Positions 35,055 to 43,217 of a stretch of DNA of 64,000 nt are shown here, piece after piece. A program made the translations under genes and the position numbers. This DNA comes from Gemmatimonadaceae bacterium (GTDB lineage: Bacteria; Gemmatimonadota; Gemmatimonadetes; Gemmatimonadales; Gemmatimonadaceae): NCBI GenBank assembly GCA_035606695.1, contig DATNEW010000024.1, positions 1 through 64,000 of the forward strand, in the 5' to 3' direction. The first letter of the stretch is position 1. Each line of letters opens with the position of its first letter. Below the pieces are notes generated by a model that saw only the letters and a program-made list of their open reading frames with translations, made no database searches and was not told the DNA's origin.

Positions 35055-36521
35055 ATGAAGCAAGCGACCCCAACCGCCAGCCACGCCGTTCGCGTGCTGC
35101 TCGCCGCGGCACTGGCCCTCGCGATCGTCGCGCCATGTCGTGTCGCGCGCGCGCAAGCATCGCCGCCCGCCGCGCCGGGATTCTCGGCGCTCCAAGGCTT
35201 CATCATCGACAGCATTCACAACGAGCCGCTGGCTCACGCGAGCGTGATGATCGAAGGCACGTCGCGCTCGGCGCTGACGGACGATGGCGGCCACTATCGC
35301 ATCGACAGCATTCCGCCGGGCAAACATCGCGTGTCCGTACTGCACCCGCTGCTCGACACGCTCGGGCTCGTGATGCGCACGCCGGAGTATCCGTTCGGCG
35401 CGAATGAGTCGCACGATCTCGACGTCCCGATTCCGAGCGCCGAGCATCTCGCCGCGGCCATCTGCTCGAACGATCCAATGCGCATGCGCGGGCCGGGCGC
35501 GATGGTCGGCTTCGTGCGCGATCCCGACTCGAAGGCACCGGCGACCGGATCGAGCGTGGAGCTCGTGTACTACGAGGCCGACGTCATCGGCCGGAAGATG
35601 ATGCGCCAGCGCAAAGCACCGGTGGATTCAGCCGGCATGTATCGCTTGTGCGGTTTGCCGAAGGACATGAGCGGCAAGGTCCAGGTGTTTCGCAACGGCG
35701 TGAGCTCCGGCGAAGTGCCCGCCGAGGCGACGGGGGGCTTCGTCACACTGCGTGCGTTCAGCGTCGCGAGCACGCAGCGCGTCGTCGAAATGAAGAATGA
35801 CAGCGGCAAGGTGAAGCGCTTCGCGAAGGGTACCGCGCGCGTCACCGGCAAAGTCCTCGACACGAAGGGCCAGCCGCTGCGCGATGCACGCATCGCGCTC
35901 CAGGGTGGCGGCGTCGTGGCACTGTCCAAGGCGAACGGAACGTTCGAGCTGGATAGTCTGCCGTCGGGAACGCAGGCGCTCGAGGTGAGAAAGCTGGGCT
36001 ACACGGTGACTGAAGTGCCGGTGGAGCTGGCGGCCAACACGACCGCGAACACGACGGTCAAGATGCCGGACGCCGTGCCGCTGCTGGAAACGATGCGTGT
36101 CGAAGCGCAGGCGGATCAGGCGCTGTCGCAGCTTGGATACCTCGGACGCAAGAATACTGGCATGGGCAGCTTCCTCGACGGGAAGCAGATCAATCACGAA
36201 GCGCTGATGTTCAGCGACGTGCTGCGCGCCGCGCCGGGACTTCGCATTTCGCCGACGGGTGACGGCCGCACACAGGTCGTCACCGACGCGCGCAACTCGG
36301 CGAGCGGCTGCGTGAACTATCGCGTCGACGGACAGCCGTGGACGACGATGGAGCCCGGCGATATCGATTCATTCGTGCAGCCGGCCGACGTGGTCGCGGT
36401 CGAGATCTATCACGGTTCGGAAACACCGCCCGAGTATCAGACGCCGGGCCAGTCGAGCTGCGCGACGATCGTCGTGTGGACGCGCGCGAAGACGGAGACG
36501 CTGCTCAAGAAGAAGAAGTAG
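35055..36521 (+). CDS. Exported protein with two carboxypeptidase-regulatory domains and a plug-like domain
   Basis: A 488-residue protein with a signal peptide (about 1-34). Residues about 44-125 and about 260-345 are carboxypeptidase-regulatory-like sandwiches (GFIIDSIHNEPLAHASVMIEG; GKVLDTKGQPLRDARIAL). Residues about 345-480 resemble a TonB plug (ALMFSDVLRAAPGLRISPTG, DVVAVEIYHGSETPPEY), but there is no barrel. Two Cys (SGCVNYRVDG, SSCATIVVW) are placed as in plug domains. The C-terminus is a run of Lys. It may bind a ligand or partner in the periplasm; this is inference. Confidence 0.78.
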   Translation: MKQATPTASHAVRVLLAAALALAIVAPCRVARAQASPPAAPGFSALQGFIIDSIHNEPLAHASVMIEGTSRSALTDDGGHYRIDSIPPGKHRVSVLHPLLDTLGLVMRTPEYPFGANESHDLDVPIPSAEHLAAAICSNDPMRMRGPGAMVGFVRDPDSKAPATGSSVELVYYEADVIGRKMMRQRKAPVDSAGMYRLCGLPKDMSGKVQVFRNGVSSGEVPAEATGGFVTLRAFSVASTQRVVEMKNDSGKVKRFAKGTARVTGKVLDTKGQPLRDARIALQGGGVVALSKANGTFELDSLPSGTQALEVRKLGYTVTEVPVELAANTTANTTVKMPDAVPLLETMRVEAQADQALSQLGYLGRKNTGMGSFLDGKQINHEALMFSDVLRAAPGLRISPTGDGRTQVVTDARNSASGCVNYRVDGQPWTTMEPGDIDSFVQPADVVAVEIYHGSETPPEYQTPGQSSCATIVVWTRAKTETLLKKKK

Positions 36522-36536
36522 TACCCGAGCGCGGGT

Positions 36537-37202
36537 TCATCGGCTCTGGCTGGAGCGGGCCGCGCGCTGGACGAGCGCCGCCAGGGTATCGAATGGCGGC
36601 GCGCCGTAAAAGCGCTGGCCTCCCAGGACGACGAGCGGCGTCGCCGCGATTTGCAGCCGGCGCGCCGCCGACGTGTCGCGCTGCAAGGCCGGGATATCGG
36701 TGGACTGGCGCGTGCACGAGGCGAAGGCCGCCGTGTCGCGTACGCCGGCGGTGGACGCGAACCACGTCCACGGAACGAGACCAACTGAATCACGATACGT
36801 GAATAACGCGTTGTACATGGGCTCGAACGCGCCTTGCGACGCGGCGCACTCGCTGGCGCGCGCCGCCGGGACCGCGAAGCGATGGCCTTTCACGGGATAG
36901 TGGCGGAAGACGAGGCGAACCAACCCGGGGTGCGCTCGCGAAAGGGAGTCCATGCGCTGATAGAAGAGCGCACAGGCCGGACACTCGAAGTCCGCGAACT
37001 CCGTGACGACGACCGGCGCACTGTCCGGCCCCATGGAGTGCCCTTCCTTCGCGATCGCGCGCCAATCGGGAACGGCGGCAAGATCGAGCATCGCTGCCGC
37101 GGCGCGCGGCGGAAAGACCTCGCGCCTGATTACGAGCACGGTCACGGCGACCGCACACAGTAGCATGATGCCCGTGACGAGATGCGACAAAATGGTTCGC
37201 AT
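36537..37202 (-). CDS. Membrane-anchored DsbA-like thiol oxidoreductase
   Basis: A 221-residue protein with an N-terminal membrane segment (about 8-27) and a thioredoxin-fold domain. The active site is Cys74-Pro-Ala-Cys77 (EFADFECPACALFY), and the cis-Pro loop is IAATPLVVLGG. Two more cysteines (SECAAS, FASCTRQ) lie in the helical insert. It would form or exchange disulfides in exported proteins. It is divergent, by 117 bases, from a secreted six-cysteine peptide that would need three disulfides. The start at 37202 gives the membrane anchor. Confidence 0.88.
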   Translation of the reverse strand: MRTILSHLVTGIMLLCAVAVTVLVIRREVFPPRAAAAMLDLAAVPDWRAIAKEGHSMGPDSAPVVVTEFADFECPACALFYQRMDSLSRAHPGLVRLVFRHYPVKGHRFAVPAARASECAASQGAFEPMYNALFTYRDSVGLVPWTWFASTAGVRDTAAFASCTRQSTDIPALQRDTSAARRLQIAATPLVVLGGQRFYGAPPFDTLAALVQRAARSSQSR

Positions 37203-37319
37203 TGATTGCTCCCGCGGATCGCGCGTTGTTTTGCAAACTATTATCATGGCGCGCAGCCGGCGACGCAACATCGAAATGCGGTGCTGGCGCGCCAGCGATA
37301 CCCGTTCCGGAGGAGCAGC

Positions 37320-37541
37320 ATGGTGACCGCCAAGCAAGTGAGAGCTCTTGCCACGTTCGTCGTGATCGCGGGAGGGTTGCTTCTGAGTGCGCCCGTCAAG
37401 GCGACGGCGATGGTGCCGACGTGCAACGCCGATCAGCGCGACATGTGCATGAATGTCTGCCAGGACTACGGCTACGGTCTGGGCGCGTGTGGAATCGACG
37501 GCAACGGGCACTACGAGTGCTACTGCATGGGCCAAACGTGA
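37320..37541 (+). CDS. Secreted six-cysteine peptide with a defensin-like (CS-alpha-beta) pattern
   Basis: A 73-residue precursor behind a strong GGAGGAGC ribosome site. Residues 1-30 are a signal peptide ending VKATA. The mature part of about 43 residues has six cysteines at 35, 43, 47, 57, 67 and 69. The spacing C-x7-C-x3-C-x9-C-x9-C-x1-C has the two diagnostic pairs of the CS-alpha-beta fold (CxxxC and CxC), and the fourth Cys is preceded by Gly at -2 (GAC), as in the gamma-core of defensins. A DsbA-like gene is divergent next to it. Function is not known; an antimicrobial or metal-binding role is inference. A small cysteine-rich domain of another fold is possible. Confidence 0.72.
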   Translation: MVTAKQVRALATFVVIAGGLLLSAPVKATAMVPTCNADQRDMCMNVCQDYGYGLGACGIDGNGHYECYCMGQT

Positions 37542-37549
37542 GACCTGGC

Positions 37550-37591
37550 GTCCGGCCAACTGCCAGCCCCGCGCTCGGCGGTTGGCCGGAC
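37550..37591 (+). terminator. Hairpin after the six-cysteine peptide gene
   Basis: Arms 37550-37560 and 37581-37591 pair perfectly over 11 bases around a 20-base loop. There is no T-run. It begins eight bases after the stop codon. Confidence 0.5.
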
Positions 37592-37595
37592 CCAG

Positions 37596-37717
37596 CCCAC
37601 GGCGGGTTGCGGGGGTAGAACCGACGCTGCCCCGTTCATAGTTTGCGGTAGTCTTTCCCCACTACCGCAGGCCAAATGAATCACGCGACACCGGTGGTCG
37701 AGAAGAAGAAGCAGTAG
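37596..37717 (+). pseudogene. Internally deleted relic of a gene like that at 35055
   Basis: The upstream 80 bases and first codons (ATG at 37676, MNHATP) match the region around 35055 (MKQATP). They run straight into a copy of the end of that gene: GAGAAGAAGAAGCAGTAG then TGCCCGAGCGC, against CTCAAGAAGAAGAAGTAG then TACCCGAGCGC at 36502-36530. What remains encodes only 13 residues. The simplest reading is a paralogue that lost nearly its whole body by deletion. Confidence 0.6.
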
Positions 37718-38181
37718 TGCCCGAGCGCCGCGAGTCATTCACCGCGCAGGACCCGGCGTTCGAATCGCGCGTCCGCGCGAGTTTCGATCGCCAGCAATTC
37801 ATGGCGACGATCGGCGCACGACTTGCTCGTGTAGCGCCAGGTGAAGTGGACATCGCGCTCACCCGTCGCGCCGAGTTGGTACAGCAGCACGGTTTTCTTC
37901 ACGCCGGCGTGCTCGCCTCCGCCGCGGATAGCGCGTGCGGCTATGCCGCGCTCAGTCTCATGCCCGCGGGCGCGGCGGTCTTGAGCATCGAGTTCAAGGT
38001 GAATCTGCTGGCGCCGGCCGCAGGAGATAAATTTTTGGCTCGTGGCCGTGTGATTCGCGCGGGACGCACCGTGACGGTGTGTTGGGGCGAAGTCGTGAGC
38101 CTCGACGGCGAGAACGAGAAGGTCGTCGCGACGATGGTCGGCACGATGATGACCGTGCGCGATCGGGGCCTCTCTGACTGA
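37717..38181 (+). CDS. PaaI/hotdog-fold thioesterase
   Basis: A 154-residue hotdog protein likely to hydrolyse acyl-CoA thioesters. The characteristic loop and helix are LVQQHGFLHAGVLASAADSACGYAALSL, followed by VLSIEFKVNLLAPAAGD. The predicted GTG start at 37717 is built from sequence belonging to the neighbouring gene relic; a start at the ATG 37801 would lose conserved N-terminal sequence (FESRVRASFDRQQFMATIG), so a start near 37717 is kept. Ten bases separate it from the PAP2 gene. Confidence 0.87.
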   Translation: MPERRESFTAQDPAFESRVRASFDRQQFMATIGARLARVAPGEVDIALTRRAELVQQHGFLHAGVLASAADSACGYAALSLMPAGAAVLSIEFKVNLLAPAAGDKFLARGRVIRAGRTVTVCWGEVVSLDGENEKVVATMVGTMMTVRDRGLSD

Positions 38182-38191
38182 CTCGCGTTCA

Positions 38192-38944
38192 GTGACGGAT
38201 TCCGAGAGCCCCGCGCGACCCGACATCACGCCGGCGCCGTGGTGGCGCCAGCGCTGGTGGACCATCGCCGCGGGTTATGCGCTCTGCTTCGGCGTCGGCA
38301 TTCTGTTCGCCGTGTGGGTGAGTTACAGCGGCGATTGGAACAAGGGCCTGGCGTGGGAGCGCAGCCTGCTGCTGTGGATCCATCGCCCAATGCCCGCATG
38401 GTTCGATTGGCTGATGATGATCTGCCCGTGGTTCGGCACGAACATCTCGCTGATCCCATTCATCGGCCTGATCGTGATCTGGCTGTGGCGATACGAGCGC
38501 ATGCCGCACTACGCCATTCGCCTGGGCGTCGTGCAAGTCGGCAGCTATCTGCTCAATCCGTCGCTCAAGGCGATGTTCGATCGCGCGCGGCCTTCCTTGT
38601 TCGAGCGACGCGGCTGGTATGGCTGGAGCTCCTTTCCCAGCGGCCATGCGATCGCGAGCATCTCGGTGCTGCTGACGCTGGCGATCATCCTGCACCGTGT
38701 GAAGGGATGGGTGTGGCCGTACGTGTTGTTCATCAGCATCATGCTCGCGAGCATGTACTCGCGATTGTACCTGGGCGTGCACTGGCCGACTGACGTGATT
38801 GCCGGCGCCCTCGTTGGCGTGGTGTGGCTGCTCGTGACGATGTACGCGTTTCGCGGCGACCAGCGGCACAACGTGCCGCGACGGCGGCGTCCGCGGCCGG
38901 ATCGCGAGAAATCAGACCGCCGCCACGCCGACGCTACGCGATAA
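38192..38944 (+). CDS. PAP2 family membrane phosphatase
   Basis: A 250-residue integral membrane phosphatase with about six helices. The three phosphatase motifs are complete: KAMFDRARP, FPSGHAIAS and SRLYLGVHWPTDV. Family members remove phosphate from lipid substrates such as phosphatidic acid or undecaprenyl pyrophosphate. The C-terminal tail is Arg-rich and cytoplasmic. The GTG start follows the thioesterase closely. Its last 11 bases overlap the convergent dehydratase gene. Confidence 0.92.
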   Translation: MTDSESPARPDITPAPWWRQRWWTIAAGYALCFGVGILFAVWVSYSGDWNKGLAWERSLLLWIHRPMPAWFDWLMMICPWFGTNISLIPFIGLIVIWLWRYERMPHYAIRLGVVQVGSYLLNPSLKAMFDRARPSLFERRGWYGWSSFPSGHAIASISVLLTLAIILHRVKGWVWPYVLFISIMLASMYSRLYLGVHWPTDVIAGALVGVVWLLVTMYAFRGDQRHNVPRRRRPRPDREKSDRRHADATR

Positions 38945-39887
38945 TCCCGCGCAGCTTCGGTAGATCGATGTTGCCGCCGCTCACGATCGCCGCAACACGC
39001 TCTCCGGCGCGCAGTGGAATCGCGCGCGTGAGAATCGCCGCCGTCGCGGCCGCACCCGCCGTCTCGGCGAGCAGCTTGGTGTTGAGCAACAGCTCGGGCA
39101 CGGCGCGCACGATCGCGTCGTCGTCGATCACCACCACGTCGTCCGCGTAGCGCTTCACCATCTCGAAGGGAATTTCGCCGGCCATTGGCGCGGCGAGGCC
39201 GTCGGCGATCGTGTTGATGGTTTGGAGATGAACCGCGTGGCCCGCATCGAGGCTCTGGCGCATCGACGACGCTCCGCTCGGTTCGACGCCGTACACGCGG
39301 ATGCGCGGATTCTGCTCCTTGATCGCGGGCAGCATTCCGGCGATCAAGCCGCCGCCGCCGATGGGAATCACGACGACGTCGAGGTCGTTCGCCTGCTCGA
39401 GCAGCTCGAGCCCAACGGTTCCGGCGCCGGCGGCAACGAGATCGTCGTCGAACGGATGCACGAACGTGTAGCCACGCTCGGCCTCGAGCTCGCGCGCCTT
39501 CTGAAATGATTGTATGCCGGAGGCGCCGAAGAGCACGACGTTCGCGCCGTAGCCGCGGCTTGCCTCGACCTTTGCGGGCGATGCCGCTTCGAACATCACC
39601 ACGGTCGCCTCGATGCCTTCGTTGCGCGCCGCCCACGCGACCGCCTGCGCGTGATTGCCTGCCGATACGGTGATCACACCACGTTCGCGTTCGGCGGGGG
39701 AGAGCTGACTGATCTTGTTCAGCGCGCCGCGCGTTTTGAACGAGCCCGTCTTTTGAAGGTTCTCACACTTGAGCACGAGCTCGACGTTGACCCGCTGCCC
39801 AAGTCGCGTGGCGCTGACGGTCGGTGTGACGTGGATGCGTCCAGCAATGCGCTCGCGGGCGGCGCGGATTTCGGAGAGTGTTGGCAT
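38934..39887 (-). CDS. Threonine ammonia-lyase / serine dehydratase-like PLP enzyme
   Basis: A 317-residue fold-type II PLP enzyme. The Schiff-base Lys51 lies in KTGSFKTRGA; the substrate loop is SAGNHAQ (75-81) and the phosphate loop is IPIGGGGLIAG. It lacks the C-terminal regulatory ACT-like domain of biosynthetic IlvA, so it resembles catabolic TdcB or serine racemase. It would convert threonine to 2-oxobutanoate, or serine to pyruvate. Single-gene unit. Confidence 0.9.
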   Translation of the reverse strand: MPTLSEIRAARERIAGRIHVTPTVSATRLGQRVNVELVLKCENLQKTGSFKTRGALNKISQLSPAERERGVITVSAGNHAQAVAWAARNEGIEATVVMFEAASPAKVEASRGYGANVVLFGASGIQSFQKARELEAERGYTFVHPFDDDLVAAGAGTVGLELLEQANDLDVVVIPIGGGGLIAGMLPAIKEQNPRIRVYGVEPSGASSMRQSLDAGHAVHLQTINTIADGLAAPMAGEIPFEMVKRYADDVVVIDDDAIVRAVPELLLNTKLLAETAGAAATAAILTRAIPLRAGERVAAIVSGGNIDLPKLRGIIA

Positions 39888-39899
39888 GGTGGCGGCGGT

Positions 39900-39967
39900 G
39901 TCATTCCGAGCGTAGCGAGGAATCTCCTGGAATGGTAGAGGGACTGGCCGCTCGGTCGGGATGACAG
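39900..39967. repeat. Short palindromic repeat copy
   Basis: A 68-base variant with ends GTCATTCCGAGCG and CGGGATGACAG. It lies between the divergent dehydratase and antiporter genes. Confidence 0.75.
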
Positions 39968-39994
39968 GGCTGCGCGATCTCCGTACCTTCCCGC

Positions 39995-41062
39995 GTGCTC
40001 AAACGCGCCGACGTCGTCATCTTCCTGGCTACCGCTGCGGCGGTGCTCCTCGCCGCGCTGCTGCATTTCAGCGGCGGCAATCCGATTCTCCAGTTCGCGG
40101 CGTCGGCCATCGCGCTCTCGTTGCTCGCGATGAACGTCTCGAACGGCACGGAGAACATTGGGGCGCACCTCTCACCCGGCGCGACCGGCATTCTCCAGGC
40201 CGCACTCGGCAACCTGCCCGAGCTGCTTGTCTGCGCGTTCAGCTTGCGCGCCGGGCTCATACACGTCGTTCAAGCGGCGCTGATCGGTTCGATTCTCGCG
40301 AACTCGCTCCTCGTGCTGGGCCTCGCCATTCTCATTGGCGGCGTCAAGCATGGACGCCTGTCATTCGATGCCGAGTCGCCGCGAATGATCGCGTCGATGA
40401 TGATGCTGGCGGTGGGAGCGTTGGCCATTCCGACGCTTGCCGCCGAGCTGCACACGCCGGCGTCGACCCACGAGAGTGCGTTGAGTGCCGCGTGCGCGAT
40501 CGTGCTGCTCATCGTCTTTGCGGCGAGCCTGCGGTTCACGTTGCGGGCCGATCCCGGAAAGTCGCTGCGGCATTCCGATCGCACGGTCGACGAGGAGCTG
40601 CATTGGCCGCTGTCGCCCTCGGCCATCGTGCTTGTCGTGGCGTCGATCGGCGCGGCGGTGGTGTCGGAGTGGTTCGTCGCCGCGCTCGAGCCGGCGATCG
40701 AGGCGCTGCACATCTCGCAGGCGTTCGCGGGCATCGTGGTCGTGGCGATCGCGGGCAATGCGGTCGAGAACGTGGTCGGCATTCGGCTCGCCGCGAAGAA
40801 CCGGCCCGACTACGCGATGAGCGTGATTCTCAACAGCTCGCTGATGATCGCGCTCGTCGTGGCACCGGTGCTGGTGCTGGCGTCGTTCGTGCTGGGTGGA
40901 CCGGTGTTGACGCTCGTGATGCCGCCGCTGCTCATCGCGGCGCTGCTGCTGACGACGCTCACGTCGGCGATCATCGTCAACGACGGCGAGACGATCTGGC
41001 TCGAGGGCGTGGCGTTGATTGGATTGTACGGCATCATCGCCGCCTCGTTCTGGTGGGGCTGA
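39995..41062 (+). CDS. Ca2+/H+ antiporter, CaCA superfamily
   Basis: A 355-residue, 11-helix cation/proton exchanger. The two alpha repeats carry the conserved acidic signatures: SNGTENIGAHLSPGATGILQ and GNLPELLV in the first half, and AIAGNAVENVVGIR in the second. A hydrophilic loop (about 180-205) separates them. It would export Ca2+ from the cytoplasm. The GTG start matches the family. Its stop is one base before the next start, so the small membrane protein is coupled. Confidence 0.92.
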   Translation: MLKRADVVIFLATAAAVLLAALLHFSGGNPILQFAASAIALSLLAMNVSNGTENIGAHLSPGATGILQAALGNLPELLVCAFSLRAGLIHVVQAALIGSILANSLLVLGLAILIGGVKHGRLSFDAESPRMIASMMMLAVGALAIPTLAAELHTPASTHESALSAACAIVLLIVFAASLRFTLRADPGKSLRHSDRTVDEELHWPLSPSAIVLVVASIGAAVVSEWFVAALEPAIEALHISQAFAGIVVVAIAGNAVENVVGIRLAAKNRPDYAMSVILNSSLMIALVVAPVLVLASFVLGGPVLTLVMPPLLIAALLLTTLTSAIIVNDGETIWLEGVALIGLYGIIAASFWWG

Positions 41063-41063
41063 C

Positions 41064-41294
41064 ATGAATCTGCCCCGACCCGGCTGCATGGTGCGGAGTG
41101 CCTTGATCGTCTTCGCGCTGCTGTTCCTCCCCATGGCGATTCTGTTCGCGTACCGCGACCTCCGGCACTACTGGCTCGAGTCACTGGTGCTGATCTTCGT
41201 GTCGATCGCCTTCCTGCGCGCGGGCCTCGACCGGCGCGACGAGTCCTGGCTGGCGGCGATCGACGAGCTCAGCGACAGCGACCGGCGTAAATGA
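41064..41294 (+). CDS. Small membrane protein, 76 residues
   Basis: One or two hydrophobic stretches (ALIVFALLFLPMAILFAY and WLESLVLIFVSIAFLRAG) separated by a short RDLRHYW loop, with an acidic tail. It starts one base after the antiporter stop, so it is translated from the same mRNA and may be an accessory subunit. No family is recognised. Confidence 0.75.
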   Translation: MNLPRPGCMVRSALIVFALLFLPMAILFAYRDLRHYWLESLVLIFVSIAFLRAGLDRRDESWLAAIDELSDSDRRK

Positions 41295-41304
41295 GGATAT
41301 TGTA

Positions 41305-42354
41305 ATGATTAAATTGATATTAGCACTTACCATCGTTGCTCCGATGGCGCTCGGCGCCCAATGGACGCCGCAGGCCAGCGGAACCAATGTGGAATTTCGC
41401 GGGCTGTCCGTGGTGAGCGCGTCGGTCGTCTGGGCGAGCGGCACGCGCGGGCGCGTGGCGCGGACGACCGACGGCGGCGTCACGTGGACGATCGACACCG
41501 TCGCCGGTGCCGATACGCTCGACCTCCGCGCCATCCACGGCGCCGACGCGCTACGCGCCTGGGCGTCGGCCGCCGGCCCGGCGGAACGCGGCCAGGCGAA
41601 GATCTTTCACACGAGCGATGCGCATCGGTGGACGCAGCAGTACGCGACCTCCGACAGCGGCGTATTCCTCGACGCGATGGCGTTCTGGGACGACCGCCAC
41701 GGCATCGCGATGAGCGATCCCGTGAACGAGAAGCTCGTTCTGTTGAGCACGAGCGATGGCGGCGCGACGTGGACGAAATTGCCAATGGATGGCGCGCCCG
41801 CCGTGCTGCCGGGAGAAGCAGCCTTCGCGGCGAGCGGAACGTGCATCACCGTGCAGGGAACGACGACCGTGTGGATCGGCACCGGCGGCGGCGCGCGCGC
41901 ACGCGTGTTTCGCTCGACGGATCGCGGCCGCACCTGGAGCGTGGCCGACACGCCGATTCATGCCGGCAATGCATCGTCCGGCATTTTCTCGGTCGCCTTC
42001 GCCGACGCAATGCACGGCGTCGTCGTGGGCGGTGATTATACGAAGGCAAAGACGCCGCTCGACAACGTCGCGCTCACGAGCGACGGCGGGCGGACGTGGC
42101 GGCTCGCGAAGGGATCGTTGCCGCAGGGATACATGTCGGCGGTGGCGTACATGCCGGGGACCAAGGGACGGTCGCTCGTCGCGGTGGGATTGGCCGGCAC
42201 CGCGCAATCCACGGACGCCGGCCAGAGTTGGGTGATGGTCGATACCGTCGCGTACAACAGTGTCGCGTTCGCGTCGCGCGACGCGGGCTGGGCGGTGGGG
42301 CCGCGCGGACGAATCGCGCGATGGACGCCAACATCTCGCAGCGTCAAGCCGTAA
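41305..42354 (+). CDS. Ycf48/Hcf136-like exported beta-propeller
   Basis: A 349-residue protein with a signal peptide (MIKLILALTIVAPMALGAQ) and repeating propeller motifs: RTTDGGVTWTI, STSDGGATWTKL, RSTDRGRTWSV, LTSDGGRTWRL and QSTDAGQSWVM. The repeats are of the sialidase Asp-box kind, as in photosystem assembly factor Ycf48; in non-phototrophs such proteins are of unknown role. The first codons are unusually AT-rich for this genome. It precedes a reaction-centre-type cytochrome gene. Confidence 0.85.
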   Translation: MIKLILALTIVAPMALGAQWTPQASGTNVEFRGLSVVSASVVWASGTRGRVARTTDGGVTWTIDTVAGADTLDLRAIHGADALRAWASAAGPAERGQAKIFHTSDAHRWTQQYATSDSGVFLDAMAFWDDRHGIAMSDPVNEKLVLLSTSDGGATWTKLPMDGAPAVLPGEAAFAASGTCITVQGTTTVWIGTGGGARARVFRSTDRGRTWSVADTPIHAGNASSGIFSVAFADAMHGVVVGGDYTKAKTPLDNVALTSDGGRTWRLAKGSLPQGYMSAVAYMPGTKGRSLVAVGLAGTAQSTDAGQSWVMVDTVAYNSVAFASRDAGWAVGPRGRIARWTPTSRSVKP

Positions 42355-42404
42355 TTTCCTAGATTCACCTCTCGAAACATCCGGCTTCACAGCGAGGGTT
42401 CATC

Positions 42405-43052
42405 GTGGTCCGTCAGTCTTTCCTGGTGGTCGGCAGCATTCTCGTTCTCATTTCGTGCGCGCATGGACCAGCAACGTCGTCACCCGCCCCAGGCACAGGC
42501 GCGACGACCGTCGCGGAGACCAGCGGACCGCCGGCCGGCGTGCCGGCCGCGATCCTTCGGCGCTTCCTTCCCCGCGACAGCCTGGCCAAACTGCGCGCCG
42601 TGTACGTCGCGCGCGTCATGCAGGAGATCGCGGGCAAGGAAAACCAGCCCGCGGAGCAGGTCTTCAAGAACATCCAGGTCCTCAAGGGCATGCCCGCGGG
42701 GCAGCTCGTGAAGATGATGGACACGATGTACGCGCGGTCGATGACCTGGAATTGCACGAATTGTCATCGTCTCGCGCCGCAGGGCAACTTCGCGAGCGAT
42801 ACGTCGCCCGACAAGAAGCGCGCGCGCTTCATGCAGCAGATGACGAACGAGATCAATCTCGCGCAGCTGCCGAAGCTCTACCCCAAGGACACGCCGAAGG
42901 TCACGTGCATGACGTGCCATCGCGGCTACAACGAGCCGCCCAATGAGAATTATCTAATTCCCGAACGTGGGAAGCCGGGAGGGCTGCCGTACCCGAACTT
43001 GAATGGCCGCGGCGGTCCGCCACCCGCGGGTACGAAGCCGCCGGGGCGATAG
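42405..43052 (+). CDS. Reaction-centre-type dihaem cytochrome c lipoprotein
   Basis: A 215-residue protein with a lipobox (VLISC, Cys18) and two haem c sites, CTNCH (117-121) and CMTCH (168-172). The segment FKNIQVLKGMPAGQLVKMMDTM is typical of the photosynthetic reaction centre cytochrome subunit (PufC family), where Met residues give the axial ligand. PufC carries three or four haems; this one has two, and no puf genes are near. A role in respiratory electron transfer on the periplasmic side is more likely. The GTG start follows the YCF48-like gene by 50 bases. Confidence 0.88.
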   Translation: MVRQSFLVVGSILVLISCAHGPATSSPAPGTGATTVAETSGPPAGVPAAILRRFLPRDSLAKLRAVYVARVMQEIAGKENQPAEQVFKNIQVLKGMPAGQLVKMMDTMYARSMTWNCTNCHRLAPQGNFASDTSPDKKRARFMQQMTNEINLAQLPKLYPKDTPKVTCMTCHRGYNEPPNENYLIPERGKPGGLPYPNLNGRGGPPPAGTKPPGR

Positions 43053-43058
43053 CGCTCG

Positions 43059-43187
43059 CTACAGGGCGTACAACGCCACCGCCACTACCACCGCGATGCC
43101 GAGCGACTGAAGCATGATGCGGCGTGCTTGCCGCTTCACGATCGGCCGCTCGCTCGCGGTGAGCTCCGGACTTTCATTGCCTTCCAC
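43059..43187 (-). CDS. Possible 42-residue membrane protein
   Basis: A short frame from GTG 43187 encoding a polar N-terminus (EGNESPELTASERPIVKRQA) and one membrane helix (LGIAVVVAVALYAL). It follows the 65-residue membrane protein on the same strand and ends just before the cytochrome stop on the other strand. The hydrophilic-then-helix plan looks real, but evidence is thin. Confidence 0.4.
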   Translation of the reverse strand: MEGNESPELTASERPIVKRQARRIMLQSLGIAVVVAVALYAL

Positions 43188-43217
43188 TTCACGCCGCCCG
43201 AGCGTGGCGAGAAAGAC

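Noticed and set aside
42405-43052. Evidence for phototrophy
   Set aside because: One cytochrome of the reaction-centre family and a Ycf48-like protein are not enough. No pigment synthesis or reaction-centre core genes are in the window.
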